This document shows positions 22,652-37,310 of a stretch of 64,000 bases of DNA, piece by piece. The DNA lies in contig NC_088939.1 in assembly GCF_033473495.1 (NCBI RefSeq), positions 4,712,001 to 4,776,000 on the forward strand, written 5' to 3'. The position numbers and the translations under genes were made by a program. Origin of the DNA: Cercospora beticola. Taxonomy: Eukaryota > Ascomycota > Dothideomycetes > Mycosphaerellales > Mycosphaerellaceae. Position 1 is the first letter of the stretch; every line of letters starts with the position of its first letter. The notes beneath the pieces are model-generated. The model was not told the origin of the DNA. It made no database searches and saw only the letters and a program-made list of their open reading frames with translations.

Positions 22652-24542
22652 TTTGACCGTGCTTCTGCTGTCTGTGTCTTAAATTCAGTGAGGAATTTGA
22701 GATTCAGTCGAGTAAATAGGATTCTGTTCTCGTAGGTTCCCGTGTATGTGGCACACAGCAGTGGGCCGACAAGTTGAAGTGAGCTTGACATGCTCCTCGG
22801 CTTCATCGGTAAACCAGTTCCTGGGGTGCCAGGTCTTGGCATCATGGCCAGGTCCGGCGGATGTGAAGTCGCACTTCAGCCAACGGCGTCCATCGAGAGG
22901 ATACCAATGATCAGATCAGAATTGAACGATTCAGGACAGATACTGTCTTCTTTGAATGGAAAAGAATGGTCTCAAAAAGCTTACCACTGGCAAGATTTCG
23001 GCATGCAGGACGAGGGGAACTTCACCTGACTGATGCTGATACACTATGGATACAGGCGATCGTGTAAAATCGTTGCAGGAGTGTTCTTGCCATATTGGCA
23101 GTTCTCGCGATTTCGTCAGGTCGCCGCTCGATATAATGCGACTTGCTTAACCGCGTGATCAGTCGCAGTTCTGCGTTTGCTTCTCGAAACGTCACTAAAC
23201 CCGCACAGTGCTAGAATCTGGAACGTAAGTGTCTGTCGTTCTGGCCGTGATGAGTTTTGCTCCAGTGATTGCTCGAAATGCGCCTCCCGTCATCCTTGTA
23301 GGATACGGCCTGCCACTGGGTCTTGCATTCGCTCTCGATCGTGGTTCGCGATGAGTTTCGTTGCTCTCCAGTGCCTTCAGCAATGCTAAGAGTCAAGAAA
23401 TCCGTCTATTTGACGCGTCACGCGAGGAGTTGTCATTCACAGAACGCGTGGACGATTTCGGTAACCGGGCACTTCTTCACAATCTTGCTGGTACGTTCGC
23501 CGCTGCCTGTGATACTGCACGGATTGCTGATACCTATCCATGACTTGGATGGCATCTGCTGGACTTGGTCTCTTGGTCTGGTTGAAAGCTGTCATCACAT
23601 GCTTGCTGGAAAAAAGTGCCGCAGGGTCATGGGCCAATGTTTTGGGCGAGAAGCCGTCTCCACATGGTGATTGGCCCAGCGGGGGCGAAGCTAATGTGAT
23701 GCGATGATGCACATGGAACGTGGCAGTGTTGATGGTGAATACTGTCAATACTGGGGAGCCGGCGGCGCGACGTATTTCCTGGTGATCCGGAGTGAATTAG
23801 TGCACGGTAAGGCTGCAGTGTTGTTTGTGGACACGACTGCGGCTTCCCAAATTGCGGCCCAGTCACAGGCCCAGTCACGTGAACAACGTCCTAGTTCGCT
23901 TTCGTCACTTTCCCACGAACACACTCACTCCCTCTCCCCCACCATCATTGACCTCTCTCCGAAGCAACCACCGCCTCGCTCTCGCCATTCTCGCCTTCCG
24001 CTCTCTCTAATACAGCAACACCAACAGGTCAGTACTGCCCCCCGACGACTATCGTGCCTGTCTGGCAGGTGCGAAAGGAGAGCCCACTCCGTGTACCGGG
24101 AACTGGCCATCAGCTGCGATAAAGTGCGCCCCGAATTCGTGGGCGACTGCGGAGTCACCAACGAGGCCGCCTGCCGGACGCCATTGATTGCGTCGACATC
24201 GTTCGCGAGCAAATACGCCCCCTCCAGCGCCCGATAGCACGCAAACACGACTGCCTGCAGCAACAGCGACGAGCCCTGACCGCTCCTGCGCCAGGCAAGC
24301 GCACTGCTGCCATTCAACAGACGCAGTAGCACCGCCGCGGCTGACCACTCCGCTCGCTTCACCTCGTTCATCCGCATACACACGGCCGCGGATTCGCAAC
24401 AGCCAGACACCGCACAGCTCTCCTTCACTTCATTTTTCGCAATCGTCCAGCAACTGCCAGAAAGATGCCTGATCAGCACGAGCCACAACTGACACATCCA
24501 ATCGCTACAGTCTCTGAACACAAACACACAAAACAACGCAAA
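22652..24542. other. 1.9-kb intergenic region before 14-3-3
   Basis: This stretch separates the GST-like and 14-3-3 genes. Frames on both strands (23704-24237 plus, 23925-24536 minus, 24188-24472 plus) are rich in Arg, Ser and Pro without motifs. About 23920-24040 is a pyrimidine-rich tract and 24465-24542 is A/C-rich, typical of the 5' leader of a strongly expressed fungal gene. I read it as promoter and leader of 14-3-3. Confidence 0.5.
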
Positions 24543-28013
<3,471 letters not shown>

Positions 28014-29478
28014 ATGAGCTTCCAACCTCAAGAAGGCGGCGCGCAGCCCCAAATGCAGCCTGGTCAAGAGCAAGGCGGATTCCCGCAGCAGGGCGGCTTT
28101 GAGCAGAGCGGATTTGGCGGCGCGCCTGGTCAGGAACAGCCGCAAGGCCCTCCAATGGGACAGGCCATCGATCCGTCGCAGCAGGGCCAATTCCCTCAGC
28201 CACAAGGTCCTCCAGGTGCTCAAGGTCCTCCAGGCCCCAACCAGGGCGGCGACCAGAAAACAACTCTCTGGTCAGTACCGCGCATCAAGCGACGCGCTCG
28301 GCGAAATGCCAGCGCGCTTCGCATACACAACGGCGCATTCGCTGACAATGCTATAGGATGGGCGAACTCGAGCCATGGATCGACGAGAACTTCGTGCGCA
28401 GCGTCTGGTTCGGCATGGGCTATCAGGTCAATGTCAAGATGATCCGCGACAAGTTCTCTGGGTACGTGCATTGATTGACGAAAATTGTCGATCTGTGGAG
28501 TAGCGCTGACCGTGCGTGCAGATCAAATGCTGGATACTGTTTCGTCGACTTCGAGAACCCAGATGCTGCTACCCGCGCACTTCAGCTCAATGGACAGGTC
28601 ATTCCTAACTCGAACCGACAGTTCAAGCTGAACTGGGCCAGCGGTGGCGGTCTTGCCGACCGCAGCCGTGACGACAGAGGCCCCGAGTATAGCATCTTCG
28701 TCGGCGACCTGGGTCCAGAGGTCAACGAATACGTTCTCATGTCGCTCTTCCAGAACAAGTACCCATCATGCAAATCTGCCAAGATTATGAGCGATCCTAT
28801 CTCTGGCATGTCTCGTGGATACGGTTTCGTCCGATTCGCAGACGAGCAGGACCAGCAGAAGGCGCTTCACGAGATGCAGGGTGTGTACTGCGGCAACCGG
28901 CCCATGCGCATCAGCACTGCGACGCCAAAGAACAAGAGCGGTGGCGCTGGCGGTCCTGGAGGCATGCAGCCAGGTGGCATGCCAGGCGCTGGTGGTCCAG
29001 GCATGCCGGGCATGTACAGCATGGGCGCTCCTCCAATGGGCTACTACGGCGCACCTCAGCCAATGAACCAATTCACGGATCCAAACAACACCACTGTATT
29101 CGTCGGCGGTCTCTCCGGCTACGTTACCGAGGATGAGCTGCGCTCGTTCTTCCAAGGCTTCGGCGAGATAACATACGTCAAGATTCCTCCAGGAAAGGGC
29201 TGCGGTTTCGTCCAGTTCGTTCAGAGACATGCCGCAGAGATGGCCATCAACCAGATGCAGGGCTACCCAATTGGTAACTCTCGTGTCCGTCTCAGCTGGG
29301 GTCGTTCGCAGAACAACTCCGGACCAGCCGGCACGCCGTATCGTCCAGCGCCACCTCCGCCAGTCTACCCATCTATGGGAATGCCACCCCAGCATCCGTA
29401 TGGCAACTTCGCTCCCATGAAGGTGAGCCACCCGTGATCTTGATCTCTTTCAACAGTATACTGACTACTTTACAGTAA
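28014..29478 (+). CDS. csx1: Three-RRM RNA-binding protein (Csx1/Nam8/TIA-1 type)
   Basis: Exons 28014-28270, 28357-28461, 28522-29422 and 29476-29478 encode 421 residues. The N-tail (1-80) is Gln/Gly/Pro-rich. RRM1 (about 82-165) starts TTLWMGELEPWIDE with RNP1 NAGYCFVDF. RRM2 has SIFVGDLGPEV and RGYGFVRF. A Gly/Met-rich linker precedes RRM3 (TTVFVGGLSGYV and GCGFVQF). This order is that of fission-yeast Csx1 and yeast Nam8, which control mRNA stability under stress or 5' splice-site recognition. The last exon is only the stop codon: the 53-nt intron (GTGAGC..TTTACAG) ends directly before TAA, and retention would add four residues (VSHP) before another stop. The first and second junctions both restore conserved RRM1 sequence. 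Confidence 0.93.
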
Positions 29479-31131
29479 GCGCATTTCCGTCACATTTGCC
29501 TTGAGTGAGATTGCACTTTAGCGGGAGTTGGTCAAAGGTTACAACATACGATCTGCCTTTTACTACTTGCATGCGAGAAATCTGCGTTTCTTAACGACGA
29601 CCCACGACAAATGAGAATTACGCGGCGGCGCTATCAGACAGCACGGAGAACGATCTCTCTCATGGCATGAAATTCGATCCATGCATGCATTCTATCCGAA
29701 ATACCACGGGAGCGGGGCGATGGCGGTCAGATTGCTGGATTACAGAAAAGTTTCTTACCCCTGTTGAACATATACACTTATTCCCACAACACCCCTTCTT
29801 CAACACATCAACACTACAATTACCCACACACCATCAAACTTGACGAAGACGACCATTCACCAACCGACACGACGACCTCTCTTTCCGACTGCGAAATCTT
29901 CTTTTGCCACACTCGTTCTGCTTTCACTTTCATGGACTAGTCTTCAACAGCGGCATTTGCTCACGGAGGGCTTCAGCGGGGATGAAGCTCGTTTTAGCGC
30001 GGCGATGAAGGAGTTTGCTTTCTCTGTCTGTTCGCTTCTGTACAACAGAGGGCTTGCACTTTTTTGTGGCCCGTGCCGCATGGCGCTGATGGGGTGGGGA
30101 GACCGAACACCAACTCAGAGGTTGCGGAGAAAGGGAAGGCGATGTTTCTTCTGTCTTTTTTGCCTTCTCATATCTTAGCTAGCTGAGATGACTCGATCAT
30201 GAAAGACAAGTTTCTTTTGAGTTCCTTTTCTGTCTGCTTCTTTGGGCTGATAGGATGGGCTTGAGAGAGATGAGATGAGACGTGGTTCTTTCAGGGATTG
30301 CGGACGGAGTTGTGTGTAGGCTGGCGAGAATGAGAAGATTTCTTGGTCGTTTCTGTTCCTTCTGTCTTCGTTCGGGTGCAGCCTTGGCTTTGTAACTGCG
30401 TGATGTATGTGGAAGCACGCGGACTGAGTAAGTACGGAGCGACTCCTGAAAGCTGAAGCTGACAACTGCGTGACGCTGGTATGAAGTCCAATGAAAGTCA
30501 AGACAGTGCTGGAGAGTCCCCGGAAGGCTTCGCAGCGGTAGGCGCGAAAGCAGCCGTTGGCTTCACGTCAAGCTTCACCCACCGACTCCCTCTCCATCTC
30601 GACGCAGCACTCCGCCAGAAAGCACAGCACCGCTGGCGGCACCTCCAATGCGTTGGTCAGACGCCTACTATCCACGTCCAAGATGAAGATCACACCGAGC
30701 AGCAACGAGACGCTCTCATCCTCCGCTACAGCCACGCTCCACAGACGACCGGAACGCGACTTCCGCGTGAGGATTGAGTCAACGGCGACGACGCGCGCTG
30801 CGTGTTTTGGCAGAATGACGCGACTGCTCTTTCCTGTCGGCAGGGCCAACGCCGCTGCCTCTCTTCCAGCTCAAGGGTCACACCACTCCCTCTTGCCCAA
30901 ACCCCCATTGACTTTCTTGTCCGCTCTTTCGACACCCACGAGTTTCTTCCTTCATTGTACGGGAAGCCGAAGGCGACCGCGCTCCTTCTTCATCGCCGCA
31001 TACCGGCGACTAGGACGCTCGTTCGATCCGAAGACAGCGCATTGCGCCGCGCGCATCACCAACTTTGCGCATCGTCTTTCCGCGGCATTTCGAATTCTTA
31101 GCAAACAGCGCCTGCCTCACCCTCCGCAACG
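29479..31131 (+). other. 1.65-kb intergenic region
   Basis: Holds the 3' end of the RRM gene and the promoter and leader of the next plus-strand gene. Frames 29840-30178 and 30557-31198 (plus) and 30175-30501 (minus) show no conserved features. About 30180-30360 reads like a pyrimidine-rich tract on the minus strand. Nothing is called. Confidence 0.5.
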
Positions 31132-33065
31132 ATGCGCTTCGAGGACTGGGACGTCCTCGTCTTCCCGGGGACCGGCGTCGAGGCGCATATACCGATAAAG
31201 GAGTTCGGCGTCGAGTGCTATGGCGTGACGGACGATAGGCTTCTTAAGGATGGTATGGATCCTACGAGTCCCTTCGAGATCATCGGAAGCTGACGACGAT
31301 TCAACAGAATCCATCACCGCGCCACTGTTGACTGCTTTCATCCCCAGCCTTAGGGCTGGCGAGCCATTCCAGATTTCACTGCACTCGTGGAAGCCCAGAC
31401 CATTCAACTTCCGCCCAGCTGGCAACTCTCGTCCCGATCGACCACAAGTCTGGCAGTTCAAAGTCACCGTCGATGGACAGGTCAAGTGCGTCGACACTAT
31501 GACTGCCGACGTACAGTGGCCAAAGGCACTTCATCTGGCTACTGCTCAGGTCGGACCCAATGGCCAGCCAGATCAGTTGCGCTTCCCGCCTTTCTATCAG
31601 GAGAGCGTGTATGCCAACAAGTGGCATCCGTACGCCGAGAAGGGACGCATCAAGGTGGAGATCTCTGAGGGCTTTCTGGAGCGGACGGATCGGGATGCCA
31701 AGTTTGTGAAGTTGACGGTGCATGTCATTTTCAATTTCCAGCATGCTCCAATGGGTGAGTGCGAACATTCTAGATCTCTGTGCTCGAATGAAGTTCAGGA
31801 TACAGAGCTGACTCTTCTCAGATGTTCTCCGAGCCTGCGGCAAAGCCTGGCCGAGCCAGGAAATGTTGAGGGAGAAGCGCGTCTGGGCTCCTCATCTCAT
31901 GCCAGACATGCCGAATGAGTTTCACACGGCCGAGTATCAGGATCCTGAGCGCTTCCGTCACCACTCATCCGTTGGCCCGCAGAAGAAGGTTCAGAAGCGT
32001 CGTGCGAGCGCTTACAGTGCCTTCATGTCATCTTCTCCGATGTTCAGCAACAACGCGGGTGCTCCACCGCCGACCCCGACGTATGCCAATTCTGGCTATC
32101 CCATGAGTCTTCCACAGGATGGCAACAGTAGTCGCTCCACCTCTGCATACAGCACTCTCTCCAGGTCCGGTATGCCGTTGAGCGTCGCTAATGGCATGGT
32201 GCACTTCGCTGCTGCTCTGCCTGCCCCAGCGCCATACCCAAGCAATCAGCATGGACTCCTTCCCAACGACCGTCCGGCAAACGACACAAATATGGAGGTG
32301 CGCATCCCGAGTGACCAGCTACAGAAGGTGGTCGATCTGCTGCAGCGCCGTGCTAGCGGAAGCATCATGGCTCCGCCTCCACTGCCGAGCCATATCATGG
32401 ACACCAAAGCAGACGTGGAGAAGTTGGAAGAGGCCGCTGCCACGACCGAAAATCCCGATGGTGACGGCAACATGATGATCGATCGCCGTGGTACATCTCG
32501 TTCGAACATCTCGGATGTCAGCATGCATGCTGGCTGTGCGGACTTTCCACGCTGCACGACTGAGGACGAGGATAGGCGCATCGTTCATCAAACGGGCTCT
32601 GGAGTTGCCCCTGCTGCTGTTATGCGCAGCAGGAAAGAGGGTTCAGCTGAGCATGCGGGTGAGTTGGCTATGCAGTAGCAAATAGGTGTCATACTAACTG
32701 TTACAAACTAGATCGCGACTTCATGTCCACCGTCATCAATCAGGCCGAGCTTGAGGATCCGGACGAAATGCAGACCGAGCCGAATGAGGGTGGTGGTGAG
32801 CGCACTGCATCTTCCGGCTCAGCTGCTGGCACGGGCAAGAAGCGTACTCGCGCTTCCCTGAGGACACTTTCTGTCAACGAGGCCGGTTCGCCAAAGAAGC
32901 ATGATCGTGACAGCGAGATGGACGTGGATGTCACGTCGGGTCGCAAGGTATGCATTCTAGGCCCTTCCCTGTCTGAGCTGAAGAAACGGAAACATGATAC
33001 TGACCGACCTACTCTTGCTTTAGCTTCGCAAGCGTGTCACGGCCGGCGGCGACGAGGACGCTTAG
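31132..33065 (+). CDS. Conserved fungal protein of unknown function
   Basis: Five exons (31132-31252, 31308-31754, 31822-32658, 32712-32947, 33024-33065) give 560 residues; introns are 53-76 nt. It begins MRFEDWDVLVFPG, a start I recall in a widespread but unnamed ascomycete family. Residues 1-200 form a conserved beta-rich region: PLLTAFIPSLRAGEPFQIS, WQFKVTVDGQVKC, FPPFYQESVY and GRIKVEISEG. The rest is low-complexity, Ser/Pro-rich, with basic clusters GKKRTRASLR and RKLRKRV near the C terminus that could be nuclear localisation signals. The last exon encodes only 13 residues. A nuclear role is a guess from these signals. The gene is convergent with SCD1, 487 bp apart. Confidence 0.8.
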
Positions 33066-33552
33066 CTTTCGACTTCTTTTCGCTGTTTGCAGCCCTTGCT
33101 CACGAAATGTGTTCAGCGTGGGCCTCACATGGAGCGCCATGAGTGTACGCATCTTTACTGTCGACAGTTTCATCGATCGAAGAGGTCGATTACGTTGTTA
33201 TGAGTTTCGGCACGGGTTGTTTGCGCTGGGCGTGTGTGTGGCTCTACTCTGGCGCTGTCTTTGTGCGTGGCAGAATGCTTTGCTCTGTACCATCACAGAC
33301 TGCCGGCAGCGCAATGGTGGACGGATTTGATGAATTGTTTTGAGAGATACCCTGTACTACTAGTTTTAGTTGTAACATGGATTCCGAAAAAGTCTTGCTT
33401 TTGCTTCTGCAATTGTGGAGGGGCTTCGTGGTATCAAAAGTTTTCTGATCAATTCTGCTTCCTGGATTCGCTCTCTTTCTATCACCCCTTCAGACTAACT
33501 CTATTAGACTTTGGCATGCTGAACATTCAATTGATTATCTTGAGTATGTATT
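33066..33552. other. Intergenic between convergent genes, 487 bp
   Basis: Shared 3' region of the conserved gene (plus) and SCD1 (minus). Only short frames without motifs are seen. Confidence 0.5.
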
Positions 33553-35052
33553 CTAGGCTGAGGCCTTTTGAGCTTTGGCCGGAGGGGGAATTCCTGTTGC
33601 GATGGCGAGGGCGTTAGCTTGTTCGATCAATGGGTCGCCTTCTCCAGTGGGAGAATTTGCGATTATGTTGATGTCGAAGCGTTTGGGTTCGCGGATGTGG
33701 GATGCGGTGCTGGTGGTTGTGGATGTGGCGGAGGAGGGAATTGTGGAGGGTGGGAGGGTGGAATCTGGGATGGAGTGTGAACGGAGGGGATGGGATGAAG
33801 ATGGTAAGGGTTCTTGGGATTGCGGAGTGGGAAGATAGTGAGAGGTGATTTTCGAGGATCTAAGGGGTGGATGGGTATGTGGGTGGATGGTACGTACCTT
33901 CTGCTTGAGCTGCGAGGTTCTTTTGTTCCTGTTCGTCGCCCATTTGGTTGCGGCCGGTTTCGAAGACTTTGTCTATTTTCGCTCATGTATTAAATTTGGT
34001 CCTGCAGTCGAACATTTGGTTGGAGGTGATTCTGGACATACCGAAATCGTACTCGAACCACCTGATATCAGGGTTCAAGCCAGCGAATTTCCAGACTCCG
34101 TTGACTTTCTTGTACCAGTGGAGGTTGAAGGAGTGGGCGTGGCCCTTTACGGCGACCTGAGTGAGGGTCTCGTCTGTGTATTTTTGGTGTGGTACGCGGA
34201 GTTGGTGGTAGCCTTAGTGCAGTTTTGAATGTCAGCTTACTGGATCTCTGACGTTTCCACACAAGATCGATTTTCGTGAGTGTGTCAACGTACCAATAAT
34301 CTCATCATCGCTGACTTTCTCCCACTTCGTGCCGCCGATGAAGTGCTGAGTCTTCAATGTCGGGTCTCCAAGGACGTGTGGATCGCTGGCCATTTGAATG
34401 AATTCTTCTGCTGGCATTTCTTCCCAGAGCTTGTTGAGGAAACTGCGATAGTCGATTCGGAGGGTTGGTGCAATGCACTTTCGTAGACGCTCCCAGTCTT
34501 TGCTGTCGTAGGAGTCGGCCCATTCGTAGACTGCAGCCATGCAGCCTTGCATTTCTGTATAGGCGAAAAGATGGAATTAGTGAGGCCCAGCAAAAGTGGT
34601 CAAGTATAATGCCATGCAGATCTGGTGTTGCAGGCGAGAAGAGCTGCTACTTCTGCTGCCATCTGGGCATTACTGTGATCATGCTTTCGAAAGCAGTAGC
34701 AACTCTTCTCTGGTTCAGAGTGTGTAACATATTTACTGCTCAGCCCATCACTGAAGATGGTCGCGTAAATCCCTTTCGGTTTGACATCATTTGCAACCAC
34801 TGTACTGTTTGACCAGCAGTGCAATGTGCTCAACTTGAGCTTGAAAATCTGATATGTAAGAAAGGACTAACCCTCGAGACTGATGAGCTTGACGGGCTCA
34901 AGCTGAGTGTCTGCGAAGCCTGGCATCTTTGCGGTTGTATCTGGTGCTGTCGTTTTGTTATGGGTGCCGTTCGATTTGGGCGGTGGTGATGATGAGGAAG
35001 AACGAGCACGCTTCAACGAGCGTGTCGCGCCAGCTTTAATATTGGGATCCAT
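33553..35052 (-). CDS. SCD1: Scytalone dehydratase (DHN-melanin)
   Basis: Exons 35052-34872, 34554-34294, 34212-34042, 33972-33898 and, less surely, 33764-33553 encode 299 residues. The core is unmistakable: [69 protein letters not shown] and [17 protein letters not shown]. It holds the active-site Tyr, Asp and His residues of this NTF2-fold enzyme, which dehydrates scytalone and vermelone in 1,8-dihydroxynaphthalene melanin synthesis. Unlike the roughly 170-residue enzymes I know, this model has an N-terminal basic/Ser-rich extension and a 70-residue tail. An alternative start is the Met of MPGFADTQ. The first intron is long (317 nt) for this genome. No other melanin gene is in the window. 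A RIP-affected transposon begins 396 bp upstream of the start. Confidence 0.9.
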
Positions 35053-35449
35053 TTTCGCTGGAGCTGCAGCACGACGATAGCGCTATGCTAGGGAGATCTG
35101 CGGTCGACCGGTAGCGTTGTTGGTTGGTACGACGACATCTTCTCCCCGCCCCAAGTCCGCATGCTGACGCTCGTCACGAAACGTTGCGACGTGCGAACGG
35201 TGGGGAGCCGGAAAGGCGAAGTTGCGATGCAGATTAGTCTGGTCGGAGCGTTGTTTCGGAACCGAGCATATCGTCCTGCATGCTGGAGCACCGACTGGAC
35301 GTTCTACCGATGGCCATGTGGACGCTGTGCTCACAAGAAATGATGGACACGGCGGTTGGGGAGCAGCGTGGGAGCTCCCAGAGCTGTGAGGTCCAAGGGC
35401 ACTTGGTCGACGTCGGCCGTGCATTGAGCCGAGGTCTATTTTGGGACTA
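35053..35449 (-). promoter_or_regulatory. SCD1 upstream region, bounded by a transposon
   Basis: The 396 bp between the SCD1 start and the transposon end at 35450 are of normal composition. They are the only host-derived promoter sequence left next to the gene; whatever lay beyond has been displaced by the insertion. Short frames on both strands are not supported. No strong motif was recognised. Confidence 0.4.
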
Positions 35450-37276
35450 ACGTGCTTGATAAGCATGTGAGCCAGATAGGCATGTGAGCTAGTTTTATGA
35501 GGTAGATAACTTTGATTCTTGATTTCTCAGGCTATATAAGTCAGAATTACACCAAAGTTGGATTAATTGAATGCTTAGAAGTTACTCTATCTAATAGACA
35601 GCTCCTTGAGTTATGGCCTTAAATACTATACTTGCTATAGGTTAGTTTAGCTCTTAGTTTCTTCTTAAGGTTATTAACTATTTCTATTACCTAACGAGCC
35701 TATACCTAAGCCGTGTCTCTAGCAGCCAATTTATTAGTGTTAATACTAAGAGTAAGCTTAATCTTCTTCCTTAGAGCTCTATAAGACTATAATTCTTTAA
35801 TTATAGTCTTTATATTCTTATATTTAGCCTATAGTAATATCGCTATAGCTTATAACTTTTGGAACCCTTTTAACAACCTGTCTACTATATCTAAGATTAA
35901 AGTTAGTAAGCTGTTTTAATAGTTTATAACCTTAGCCTTAATCTTACTTATTTGCCTCTTAATCTACTTTAGATTCTAAGAGGTATTCTAAGTATCTAAT
36001 AAATAAGGTAGTAGTAGAGTTAGTGTTTTATAACGCAGTATTAGCTTAGACAATATAGCCTATAGATCTAGTAGTAATAAGCCTAAGCCTCTAAAGGTAC
36101 CTTTAATTATATTTAGAGTAAATATAGCTTAATATACTTACTAGAACTTAGGAAGGAAGTCTTCTTTAATTAGGTAGTAATATCTAACTATACTAAGCCT
36201 TTAGATTCTAGCTAAATATGCCTTCTTTAATAGACTAAAACAGCTAATATCTAAAGGCTATAATAGGTAAGAGGAATATAGTAGTATATAGAGGGTAATA
36301 ATACCTTATTCCTTATAGAATAACTTAAACTCTAGAGTTATATAGCTGTTATAGCTATCTAGAATTAAGAGCCTCTTCTAACTAATAGTCCTATACTTAG
36401 TAAATTTATTAAAGTACTAAATCTACTAGACTATATACTTATAGAATATCTAGCCTTTTAGACTAACTCTAAGCTTCTATATTAGTAGTAGGCAGTAGAA
36501 CTAGGCCCTGTTTATTTCCTTACCTAAGAAGATAATATATAGAGGTACTAACTAGCCTTCTATATTAATATAGGTAATAATAGTCTACTACTACGTTAAA
36601 TTAGAAACTAAGGCCTTAGGTCGCTACTTCCGCTCGGTAGTAGTAATAACTATAGTATTCTAATAGTGTCTAAGCCTATATCCGCTCTTATTAAAGTTAT
36701 ACGTATTATACTCTATAATTCTATAGTAGGTTTTTACGTTTTAAACGAGCTTAAACTACTCTATAATAACCTCTAGATCCTTATTCTTAGCCCTCTAGTT
36801 TAATAGCCTTCGTAATAACCGTGTTTCTAAGCCTATATAACGCTTAATAAAGTTATAAGCCTATCTTTAGCTAACCTCTTATCTATTCTATACCTTAGTT
36901 ATTAAGAAGGCCTAGCTTCTAATTATAGCTTATATTAGCGAGTAACTACGCGAATCTAGGTCTAGAATCTTCTAATAAACTACCTCCTCTTTAATCGGAG
37001 TAAGAGCTCTGTTCGGTAGAGGTATACTAGTCTTTAGAGCCGTACCTTTAAGCCTCCGGCTAAGCGTTATATAATCGACTCCGTACGCAGTTGCAGCGCG
37101 TCGCACGCTTCGAAAACGACCTAATTAGTAGCTACGGATAGTATGCTAAATAGCTTCTTCGTTTAGAGGTGCTATCGCGTAAGGTGGTAGAATAAACGAC
37201 GCGTTTAGTGGTGGTGGTGGATACGAGATAGAACTGGCTCACATGCCTATCTGGCTTACATGCTTATCAAACACGT
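35450..37276 (-). mobile_element. Fot1/pogo (Tc1-mariner) DNA transposon, RIP-degraded
   Basis: An element of 1,827 bp bounded by TA dinucleotides at 35448-35449 and 37277-37278, as expected for Tc1/mariner insertion. The termini are inverted repeats of about 43 bp: the left end starts ACGTGCTTGATAAGCATGTG and the right end is its near-perfect complement. On the minus strand remnants of a pogo-type transposase can be read, including a DNFDES-like catalytic stretch near 36700 (now full of stops) and a PRTNRALTP-like segment near 37000. It is inactive. The same family is present, in opposite orientation, at 39540-47330. CpG is frequent in 36590-37276 but rare in the left part. Confidence 0.88.
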
Positions 37277-37310
37277 TAGTTCTTGGCGCTGGCCGTAGCT
37301 TAATTCAGTG

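Noticed and set aside
23704..24536. Open frames on both strands upstream of 14-3-3 (177 and 203 residues)
   Set aside because: Composition is Arg/Ser/Pro-rich without motif, the frames overlap on opposite strands, and the region looks like a pyrimidine-rich promoter and leader.
30557..31198. Plus-strand frame of 213 residues
   Set aside because: It overlaps the first exon of the conserved gene in another frame, is rich in Ser/Arg/Pro and lacks motifs; probably leader sequence.
33663..33986. Minus-strand frame of 107 residues
   Set aside because: Different frame from both the SCD1 exon 4 and the tail exon; Pro/Ser/His low complexity typical of an out-of-frame pyrimidine-rich intron.
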